From contig JAIYAV010000141.1 of NCBI GenBank assembly GCA_027488855.1, positions 1 through 51,069 of the forward strand: 51,069 nt of DNA, given 5' to 3'. The translations under genes and the position numbers were made by a program. The notes under the pieces are model-generated. The model was not told the DNA's origin. It was given only the letters and a program-made list of their open reading frames with translations, and searched no databases. The stretch is from Saprospiraceae bacterium (GTDB lineage Bacteria; Bacteroidota; Bacteroidia; Chitinophagales; Saprospiraceae). Each line of letters begins with the position of its first letter. Within the stretch, counting starts at the first letter, position 1. Shown here in pieces: positions 1 to 5,663 of the stretch.

Positions 1-49
1 AATACCCCGCTGGCGCAAGTGTATTGCTGGAATAAGTCTCTGACTTGTT

Positions 50-633
50 CCCATTATCCCCGCGTCTTCAAGACGCATGAGTATGCACGCTGGTTTGAAA
101 AAAGCACACGCCCAATGCAGGTTTTAAGAAAAAACGAGTATTTTAATGCAAAAACTTTATGCCACGTTACCGCATCCTGGATCAGCAGGGTTTGAATTAC
201 GTTACTTGTACTGTTGTGGGTTGGGTGGATGTATTCACCAGAAAAACCTATTGAGATATCCTGATCGAAAGCCTGGCTTATTGCCGGAAAGAAAAAGGTC
301 TTATGGTTTGTGCCTACGTGATCATGAGCAATCACGTCCACATGATTGCTTTGGTCTCGCCAAAGGTAGTTTGGCAAAAAGTAGACTACATTCATCAAAA
401 CCCGGTTCGGGCAGGATGGGTGGAAAAAGAGGAAGAGTATCTGTACAACAGTGCTCGGAATTATACATTAGAAAACCAGGGATGTTTAATGGAGGTAGAC
501 TTGCTTGAGCCTTATCTTCCAGGGAGCAGCTTTGTATATCTGCCAGGGCATGATGACCAATCGTAATGAGGGACTGTCGCTCTTATCTAAGATTGTGCAT
601 ACTTATGCGTCTTGAAGACGCGGGAATAATGGG
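50..633. mobile_element. Degenerate RAYT element with terminal inverted repeats
   Basis: The left end (50-88) and the reverse complement of the right end (595-633) match over 39 bp with about two mismatches. They enclose a single dead transposase gene in plus orientation. The palindromic core GCGTCTTCAAGACGC is typical of REP-type hairpins recognised by single-strand HUH transposases. No obvious flanking target duplication is visible. A partial second copy begins at 3264, so the element has moved or been duplicated here at least once. Confidence 0.55.
159..566 (+). pseudogene. REP-associated tyrosine transposase (RAYT), inactivated copy A
   Basis: Reading from ATG 159, the frame begins MPRYRILDQQG and continues to VFTRKTY, where TGA stops it at 252-254. 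The sister copy near 3465 has CGA at this codon, so a single C-to-T change made the stop. The same frame then runs on to TAA at 564-566. It retains the HUH motif (NHVH) and the YIHQNPVRAG segment, which in the RAYT/Y1 transposase family (Pfam Y1_Tnp) carries the catalytic tyrosine. Only about 135 codons span start to end, against roughly 180 in intact relatives. The part between the HUH motif and the tyrosine segment is missing, so there is also an internal deletion. The gene cannot make an active enzyme. Confidence 0.75.
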
Positions 634-719
634 TGCAGGTCAGGAGACACTGCACCAGCGTTGTGCTTGTGTATTAATGGGAAGACTTGGTCGAGTGGGT
701 CGTAAAGCCAAACAACTAA

Positions 720-1019
720 ATGCTTATGAATAAACTTACTGATGATTTAAACTTGGCTTGGGACGAGGATGGATTTTTAGGCTTACTTCGTGATTCCAGC
801 TTTAATCATGAAAAGGGTCTAAATCTTCTTCAGATTTTACAAGGCATATCTTTTGATGATGTTGAATGTATACCCAAAGATTTAGTGTCGCTGCTATGGT
901 ATATCCCGATTTTCATGGAATGGCAAAGCCAAAGGCTGAATCTGGCTGTAAATGAAAATTACATAACTTTAGAAGCAGAGATACATAATGAAATAGAAAG
1001 AATTTTAGGAACGCCCTGA
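720..1019 (+). CDS. Small hypothetical protein, possible orphan immunity protein
   Basis: The 99-residue product is acidic and leucine-rich with no signal peptide or membrane segment. I do not recognise a family. The start (ATG 720, or ATG 726) overlaps the end of a short upstream frame that runs out of the repeat end at 700 and stops at 731-733. That resembles the overlap expected between a toxin C-terminus and its immunity gene. The size, the predicted helical acidic composition and the neighbouring SMI1-like and lipoprotein genes make an immunity role plausible, but this is inference from context. The gene is bracketed by repeat islands on both sides. Confidence 0.55.
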   Translation: MLMNKLTDDLNLAWDEDGFLGLLRDSSFNHEKGLNLLQILQGISFDDVECIPKDLVSLLWYIPIFMEWQSQRLNLAVNENYITLEAEIHNEIERILGTP

Positions 1020-1215
1020 ATGATAAAAGGTCGTATTTCTAAAGCCACCTTTTACGACTGAGTTGTTATGGTTTGAGGTTGAGCATTTCCAAAAGGATTG
1101 TGCCGACTGTAACCGTAACAACTCAGATATGTTAACTATTCCAAAATAAGAGCCAATTGATCTACGTAGCAAGTAAAAAAATTTCAGAAGGAAGACTAAA
1201 GGTTAAATATCCAGA

Positions 1216-1619
1216 CCCCGCTGGCGTAAGTCTGCCACGCCAGCGGGTTGGGATTTGCAAGGCACCGCTTTGCGGTCATGGAATCGGTAGCCCCGCTGGC
1301 GCAAGTCTATTTCTGGAATACCCCCGCTGGTGTAAGTGTTTCAATCGCCCCGCTAGCGCAAGTGTAACCGCTGGTACAGGTCTCACGACCTGTACCATTA
1401 TCCCCGCGTCTACAGACGCAAGAGTATGCACGATGGTACGAGAAAAGCACTAGCAAAATTCACTAATGATTAGCATTTTATTCTTGGCATAGTGCATACT
1501 TTTGCGTCTGGAGACGCCCGGATATTGGTTCAAGTCTGGAGACGTTGAACCAGCGGTAGCCCGATGTTTTGGGTTGATTTTGAAGAGCTTAGTCTTACGG
1601 AACACTTGTGCCAGCTGGG
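1216..1619. repeat. Repeat island 2 with four direct and one inverted 16-bp unit
   Basis: Plus-oriented copies of the CCCCGCTGGCGCAAGT unit lie at 1216-1231, 1291-1306, 1322-1337 and 1348-1363, each with 0-2 changes. An inverted copy, ACTTGTGCCAGCTGGG, lies at 1604-1619 at the far end. A double palindrome (1395-1528) sits between them. An open frame across 1157-1453 is made of these repeats and is not a credible gene. Apart from the repeats I see nothing coding between 1020 and 1603. Confidence 0.6.
1395..1528. repeat. REPIN-like nonautonomous inverted repeat pair
   Basis: The left half (1395-1431) contains GCGTCTACAGACGC at 1406-1419. The right half (1492-1528) contains GCGTCTGGAGACGC at 1504-1517. 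The halves are inverted relative to each other and match the ends of the RAYT element at 50-633, including the shared tail AGTATGCAC. Flanking hairpins (GGTACAGGT/ACCTGTACC near 1376-1399 and GGTTCAA/TTGAACC near 1528-1552) complete the same two-hairpin design. About 60 bp of A/T-rich spacer replaces the transposase. Paired inverted REPs without a gene are called REPINs in systems driven by RAYTs. Confidence 0.55.
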
Positions 1620-1738
1620 TTAAAGAACAACTTGTGAAATACACGAATGCGCTCGCGAAAGGTGGTGACAAACTAAAAAACACTCAAATAGTCCATCGTA
1701 AGGAGTTAATGGAAAAAATCTTGAAACTATGGAGATAA
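1620..1738 (+). pseudogene. Short C-terminal tail upstream of SMI1-like gene (possible toxin remnant)
   Basis: Directly after the inverted repeat unit (1604-1619) an open frame encodes about 39 residues. It is basic and hydrophilic, containing LAKGGDKLKNTQ and HRKELMEKIL, and ends at TAA 1736-1738. The stop overlaps the ATG at 1738 in the sequence TAATG, as expected for a translationally coupled upstream gene. The frame is open further upstream only through repeat sequence, so the original N-terminus has been lost. A tail immediately before a SMI1/KNR4 immunity gene is the usual position of a polymorphic toxin tip. I do not recognise the toxin fold, so the identity is inferred from position only. 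Confidence 0.35.
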
Positions 1739-2187
1739 TGGTGCAAATAAATCGACTTATCCAACATTGGCAAAATCAAGGGATTGAGATTGTTCCCAAA
1801 TCAGCAGAAGAAATAGAAAACTTCGAAAGCATGATTCACCAACTCTTGCCTGCTGATTTCAAATTTTTGTATTCAAGAGTTAATGGAATGAGCTCTTTTT
1901 TCCCCAATGAAATAGATAACGAAGGCTTTTTATTTTACCCCTTAGAGTCAATATTGCCCTCTGAGCAAGAATTTGCAGGATTTGCTTTGGCTGAAAACCA
2001 TAAATTATATGTTTTTGCAGAGTACATGCATAAAAGCTGGTGGTATGGTCTTGAAATAAATCAAGACGGAAATTATACAATTGGCATTATTCCAGATAAA
2101 TTAATTTTCAAGCCGATAACAGATTCTCTACTTGAATTCTTAGTGCTATACATTGAGAATTCACCTAAATTATATGACTACGAATGA
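1738..2187 (+). CDS. SMI1/KNR4-family protein, likely orphan immunity protein
   Basis: The 149-residue product contains the SMI1/KNR4 pattern LPADFKFLYSRVNG near residues 38-51. A GFLFYPLESI segment and a WWYGLEINQDG segment follow, with a C-terminal LLEFLVLYIE helix. Many bacterial members of this superfamily neutralise toxins of contact-dependent or polymorphic systems. The start could be ATG 1729 or ATG 1738. I prefer 1738 because its ATG overlaps the upstream TAA. No full-length toxin gene is present, only the 39-residue tail upstream, so this looks like an orphan immunity gene. Family call is fairly firm; the immunity role is inference. Confidence 0.7.
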   Translation: MVQINRLIQHWQNQGIEIVPKSAEEIENFESMIHQLLPADFKFLYSRVNGMSSFFPNEIDNEGFLFYPLESILPSEQEFAGFALAENHKLYVFAEYMHKSWWYGLEINQDGNYTIGIIPDKLIFKPITDSLLEFLVLYIENSPKLYDYE

Positions 2188-2229
2188 TCTAGCTAGTGCA
2201 TTAGCTCATAAGTTGTGACATACTAAAGT

Positions 2230-2287
2230 CCCTGCTCGTTCAAGTCTTCCCCTTGATAATTGATTGTGAAGACTTGAACGAGTGGGT
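2230..2287. repeat. Repeat island 3, minimal hairpin form
   Basis: A perfect 15-bp inverted repeat (CTCGTTCAAGTCTTC at 2235-2249 and its complement at 2268-2282) surrounds an 18-nt loop. The outer bases extend it to degenerate copies of the 16-bp unit, in plus orientation at 2230-2245 and minus orientation at 2272-2287. This is the shortest of the four islands and holds no transposase. It sits exactly at the truncated front of the M23 peptidase fragment. Confidence 0.55.
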
Positions 2288-2521
2288 GGACAGAAACATA
2301 GCTTCTTTCATCTTAAAGATGGAATGAAGGTTAAGGCGGGCGAATCTGTTAAAAAAGGCGATACCATTGGAATTATGGGTAATAATGGTCGTTCTAAAGG
2401 AGCTCATTTGCATTATGAGATGAGAGATCCACAGGGTAATAGACTGGATCCCAGGTATGCGAACCCGTCGCTTAGAAATGCACCAAAAGTTCGAAAAGCA
2501 GCTAAAGCACCAAAAGCTTAA
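2282..2521 (+). pseudogene. M23 (LytM) peptidase C-terminal fragment
   Basis: The 79-residue frame matches the last part of an M23 peptidoglycan endopeptidase domain. It has FFHLKDGMKVKAGESVKKGD, then IGIMGNNGRSKGAHLHYEMRD with the HLH zinc-ligand motif near residues 42-44. The first zinc-binding segment (HxxxD) and the N-terminal half of the domain are absent. The frame starts inside the repeat ending at 2287, so the 5' part was lost there. A basic tail (APKVRKAAKAPKA) follows the domain. The stop is three bases before the next ATG, so the fragment and the lipoprotein gene were probably cotranscribed. It is unlikely to be catalytically active alone. Confidence 0.65.
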
Positions 2522-2524
2522 TAT

Positions 2525-3103
2525 ATGAAACCAATTTTTGTTTTTGCTACAGTTGCAACTATAATATGCTTTTTCAATAGTTGCAAAGAATCGAATCGAA
2601 CAGTAAAAGAAGAACTGTCAAATTCTAGTCCTGTTACACAGCAGGTAAGGGATACAATACAAAATGAGCCACCGGTGCCCACTTGTTTTTTTATTGTTCC
2701 CCAGATTGCCAACAACATTTTTTCAGAAGATGAAGAAATGGTAATTCGTGGGTTTCTTCAGGATAATAATAGCGTATTTAAAAAAGGATTGGTTGAAAAC
2801 GAGTTTGTGGAAGAAGTAATGGACACAAGCTATCAATTAAAACTGGCTGGGAACAACTACACATTTTTGCGCACTCAAGAAAGGGACATTCTTTATTCTG
2901 CAGTAATTTCGAGCAACACAATCAAACTTTGTCAAAACTTAAAAATCGGCATGACTGTGGAGCAACTCGAAATATCTGCCAAAATTGAAATTTCAAAGGA
3001 TTGTAAAACCATTAAAATTGTGGGCGATGAAGAAACTACAGAAGTATTTATTTACTTGGAAAATGGAGTTGTGAAAAAAATTACCTACGATTTATTATTG
3101 TAA
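2525..3103 (+). CDS. Hypothetical lipoprotein, candidate immunity partner of M23 tail
   Basis: The 192-residue protein starts MKPIFVFATVATIICFFNSC. This is a signal peptide with a lipobox ending at Cys20, so it should be lipid-anchored on the periplasmic side or in the outer membrane. The mature part is hydrophilic with a low-complexity linker (residues about 22-50) and a mixed alpha/beta C-terminal half. I do not recognise a family. It starts 3 bp after the stop of the M23 fragment. Lipoproteins next to peptidoglycan hydrolase toxins are often their periplasmic immunity proteins; that role is inferred here from order and localisation only. Confidence 0.6.
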   Translation: MKPIFVFATVATIICFFNSCKESNRTVKEELSNSSPVTQQVRDTIQNEPPVPTCFFIVPQIANNIFSEDEEMVIRGFLQDNNSVFKKGLVENEFVEEVMDTSYQLKLAGNNYTFLRTQERDILYSAVISSNTIKLCQNLKIGMTVEQLEISAKIEISKDCKTIKIVGDEETTEVFIYLENGVVKKITYDLLL

Positions 3104-3135
3104 CTGACATTACGCACCCCCCAAAAAATTGTAAA

Positions 3136-3610
3136 CCCCGCTAGCCCAGGTCTTCCAGCCCCACTGGTGTAAGTATTTCAAGTCACTTACGCCAGTGGCC
3201 CGCTAGTGCAAGGCTTTACCCCGCTGTCGCAAGTGTATTGCTGGAATAAGTCTCTGACTTGTTCCCATTATCCCTGCGTCTTCAAGACGCACGAGTATGC
3301 ACGCTGGTACGAAAAAAGCACACGCTCAATGCAGGTTTTAAGAAAAAACGTGTATTTTAATGCAAAAACTTTATGCCACGTTACCGCATCCTGGATCAGC
3401 AGGGTTTGAATTACGTTACATGTACTGTTGTGGGTTGGGTGGATGTATTCACCAGAAAGACGTATCGAGACATCCTGATCGAAAGCCTGGCTTATTGCCG
3501 GAAAGAAAAAGGTCTTATGGTTTGTGCCTACGTGATCATGAGCAATCACATCCACGTGATTGGCAGAACGGAAGGAGAGTTGACACTAACGGAGACTTGA
3601 ACTAGCGAGG
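3136..3610. repeat. Repeat island 4 with truncated RAYT element
   Basis: Plus-oriented 16-bp units lie at 3136-3151, 3159-3174 and 3219-3234, and an inverted unit (ACTTGAACTAGCGAGG) lies at 3595-3610. The stretch 3225-3560 repeats 9-345 almost base for base, including the palindrome GCGTCTTCAAGACGC at 3276-3290 (62-76 in island 1). The right-hand terminal inverted repeat of the element is missing; the copy breaks off shortly after the HUH motif. The noncoding space 3104-3372 contains only these repeats. Confidence 0.6.
3373..3600 (+). pseudogene. REP-associated tyrosine transposase (RAYT), truncated copy B
   Basis: The 75-residue frame begins MPRYRILDQQGLNYVTCTVV and keeps the HUH motif (SNHIHVI near residues 60-65). 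It then runs into unrelated sequence and stops. The catalytic tyrosine segment (YIHxNPVRAG in copy A) is missing. Unlike copy A it has an intact arginine codon where copy A carries TGA at 252. The two copies therefore decayed independently after duplication. Nucleotide identity over the first 340 bp is very high, so the duplication is recent. Confidence 0.7.
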
Positions 3611-3701
3611 AAATTCAACTAGAGAAATAACTATTAGAAAATTAAGGTTGACAAATGCAGCAAGGAAACCTATTTTTGTAAAGAAGTTTCTTGAAAAAAA
3701 C

Positions 3702-4118
3702 ATGGCCAAAGACTACTACCACCAAATCGTTAAACTAGCATTGGAACAAGAGGGCTGGAAAATCACCCATGATCCTTATAAATTAACCGAATGGGATCCA
3801 GACTGGGAGATAGACCTTGGAGCAGAGCGGCTAATTGCGGCAGAGAAAGATGCAGAGTTGATTGCGATTGAAATAAAGAGCTTTTTGGAAATATCATTTG
3901 CATATGAATTCCACCGAGCGCTTGGTCAATACATCAACTACCGAGGTGGATTGACTATGCTAGACCCAAACAGAATACTATACATCGCTATCCCAGTTGC
4001 AATTTATGAGACGGAATGCCAAAGAAGAGGTGTTCAATTTTCTTTACGAGAAAACAAAGTCAGAATCATTGTTTACAACACAGATAATAAAAGCATTGAA
4101 CGATGGATCAAGCAATAA
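3702..4118 (+). CDS. xisH: XisH-family protein
   Basis: From ATG 3702 the product has 138 residues, the usual XisH length, and starts MAKDYYHQIVKLALEQEGW like other members. Conserved parts are ITHDPY, EIDLGAERLIAAEK, IAIEIKSF and FHRALGQYINYR. XisH was described as a factor controlling excision of the fdxN element in heterocystous cyanobacteria. Its fold is restriction-endonuclease-like, and the acidic and EIK residues here fit a PD-(D/E)XK core. The longer frame from 3648 adds 18 residues that relatives lack, so I use the internal ATG. It overlaps xisI by 16 bp. No fdxN element is expected in this organism, so its present role is unknown. Confidence 0.88.
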   Translation: MAKDYYHQIVKLALEQEGWKITHDPYKLTEWDPDWEIDLGAERLIAAEKDAELIAIEIKSFLEISFAYEFHRALGQYINYRGGLTMLDPNRILYIAIPVAIYETECQRRGVQFSLRENKVRIIVYNTDNKSIERWIKQ

Positions 4119-4459
4119 CGAGCACGGAACAATACGCCCAAATTTTGGCCGATTACGTCAACAAAATGGCAGAAGAACGAAATACGGCCTTGGGTAATTT
4201 GCTTGAATATCAGGCTATTGTTGATTTATCTGGCGGGCATTTCCAGCTGTTGTCAATGGGCTGGGCTGGGCATAAATTTTTATACCAAATATTGATACAT
4301 TTCGACCTTAAGCCCAATGGAAAGGTATGGGTACAGCAGAACAACACAGAAATTTTAGTTGACCGAGATTTGGGTGAACTCGGGATACCTAAAACAGATA
4401 TTGTTCCTGGCTTTAAACCTAAAGAAATGAGAGAGCTGGGAGGGTTTGCTACAGCATGA
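4103..4459 (+). CDS. xisI: XisI-family protein
   Basis: The 118-residue product carries the XisI signature. A helical N-terminus is followed by LLSMGWAGHKFLYQILIHFDLKPNGKVW, then a VQQNNTEILV strand, then LGIPKTDIVPGFKPKEMRE. XisI almost always accompanies XisH, and the start lies 16 bp inside xisH here, so the two are translationally coupled. The conserved pairing and the nuclease-like fold of XisH suggest a two-component nuclease/partner or toxin-antitoxin-like module. That is inference and not shown by the sequence. Compared with common relatives the C-terminus ends normally at FATA. Confidence 0.88.
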   Translation: MDQAITSTEQYAQILADYVNKMAEERNTALGNLLEYQAIVDLSGGHFQLLSMGWAGHKFLYQILIHFDLKPNGKVWVQQNNTEILVDRDLGELGIPKTDIVPGFKPKEMRELGGFATA

Positions 4460-4931
4460 TTGTATTCAATCACGCGCCTCCAGGCATCGCGATTTGATGA
4501 TGCCTGTGAACATAAACATTGAATTTGCTTGCAAATATAAACAAGCTTAGGCGAGAAAAAATGTGGGTGCAAATTTAAGTAGGCAGAAAAAAATTCCCCT
4601 GCGGTGAGGATAATATAGGAGGAAAATGCTTCAGGTTCTATTGTTGCACCGCAGGGGGAGGAGTATGGTGTTTGGTTTTACAAACAGTCAAACGGTTAAT
4701 GGGAATTACATGTAGGATCAGTGGTGTTTGTCTTTAACTGGTGATTCAGCTTTACCCTCACTGGAGTTCAGGTTTCACTGGGTTTGAGATTTAGGTGTTC
4801 AGTGTCAGTTGTTTTTGACAATTCAAAAGTAAATCATGTACACAAGCATTTCTGTGAAAAGGGACAATTGCACTTATTCACATAATAGTTGAAGTGTTTT
4901 TAGAAACACAATATGCTTGCGTAAAATGATG
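4460..4931. other. Noncoding region with two hairpins
   Basis: No credible gene is present. One hairpin, CAGGCATC/GATGCCTG (4481-4488 and 4499-4506, 10-nt loop), lies just after xisI but lacks a T-tract. An 11-bp perfect inverted repeat, CCCCTGCGGTG at 4596-4606 with its complement at 4647-4657, encloses a 40-nt A/T-rich spacer. The rest is A/T-rich and unremarkable. The region separates the accessory block from the sensor operon. Confidence 0.5.
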
Positions 4932-5663
4932 TTAAGCCGTATACGCATCCAACCAGATCAAAAAATCGCGCAAACGCTGCTGCGCAACGGGTACTTTTGC
5001 CCCCGTACTCAGCACGATACAAGACTCACGGTTGTCGTATTGCCGGATGTATTTGTAGTTGACCAAATAGCCGTTGTGGACGCGAAAAAAACCTTTCCCG
5101 GCCAGGGATCGCTCAAAAATACCCAGGTTTCTGCCTGCACCTACGGGCTGGTTGTCGGACATATAAAAACGCGTAATTGGCCCATCCGCTTTCAAGTAAC
5201 AGATGTCGTCGATTTTTAGCAAGTCAAAACCCGACTGGCTGGAAATGCGGATAAAAGTGGGGGGCTTTTTATTCAATTCGGCAATCTGCCCTTCCAGGTT
5301 GTGGGTCATGAATTTTTCTACCGCCTGCCGCAAACGATCCGATTCAACGGGTTTGATCAGGTAATCCACGGCATCTACCTCAAAAGCTTGCGCGCCAAAC
5401 TGCGGGTAGGCCGTCACAAAAATAATGGCAGGTGCAAACCCTTCCGCTTTCAAACTTTTGGCCAAATCAACCCCCTTGATTTCTGGCATTTCGATGTCGA
5501 GAAAGACCAGATCTGGGCGCAGCTCCAAAATGCCAGCCTTGGCTTCCACTGCCGACTGATACTGTTTGATGACCACCACATCCGGGCAGTAATTGCTCAG
5601 GTCGCGCTCCAGTACTTCCAGGGCGTCTTTTTCGTCATCTACCAATATGGTTTTGATCATCAT
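4932..5663 (-). CDS. LytTR-family response regulator
   Basis: The 243-residue protein has an N-terminal receiver domain: MMIKTILVDDEK with the acidic pair at residues 9-10, and the phosphorylatable Asp56 in LVFLDIEMP. The usual Thr (FVTAY) and Lys (YLIKP) follow. The C-terminal half is a LytTR DNA-binding domain (FIRISSQSGFDLL, then RVHNGYLVNYKYI). I start at ATG 5663 because the longer frame reads through the kinase gene and has no receiver homology there. It overlaps the 3' end of the kinase gene by 29 bp, so the two are translationally coupled and almost certainly cognate. It should bind promoter DNA when phosphorylated; targets are unknown. Confidence 0.92.
   Translation of the reverse strand: MMIKTILVDDEKDALEVLERDLSNYCPDVVVIKQYQSAVEAKAGILELRPDLVFLDIEMPEIKGVDLAKSLKAEGFAPAIIFVTAYPQFGAQAFEVDAVDYLIKPVESDRLRQAVEKFMTHNLEGQIAELNKKPPTFIRISSQSGFDLLKIDDICYLKADGPITRFYMSDNQPVGAGRNLGIFERSLAGKGFFRVHNGYLVNYKYIRQYDNRESCIVLSTGAKVPVAQQRLRDFLIWLDAYTA

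Larger units (their letters stand above)
5..700. repeat. Repeat island 1 with inverted 16-bp ends
   Basis: The island opens with CCCCGCTGGCGCAAGT at 5-20 and closes with a degenerate inverted copy, ACTTGGTCGAGTGGGT, at 685-700. Inside lies a transposase remnant flanked by 39-bp near-perfect inverted repeats at 50-88 and 595-633. Each of these carries the palindrome GCGTCTTCAAGACGC or its variant (62-76 and 607-621). Just outside each palindrome is a second small hairpin, for example GGAATAAGT/ACTTGTTCC around 30-51. The double-hairpin ends resemble REP sequences mobilised by REP-associated tyrosine transposases. The same architecture recurs at three more places up to 3610. The left boundary may extend beyond the window. 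Confidence 0.6.

Noticed and set aside
1157-1453. 98-codon open frame in repeat island 2
   Set aside because: It is composed of CCCCGCTGGCGCAAGT repeats and the REPIN arm, with no protein-like pattern.
1216-3234. CRISPR array, suggested by recurring 16-bp sequences
   Set aside because: Spacing is irregular, orientation alternates, and units vary. They behave as REP-like element ends, and no cas genes are present.
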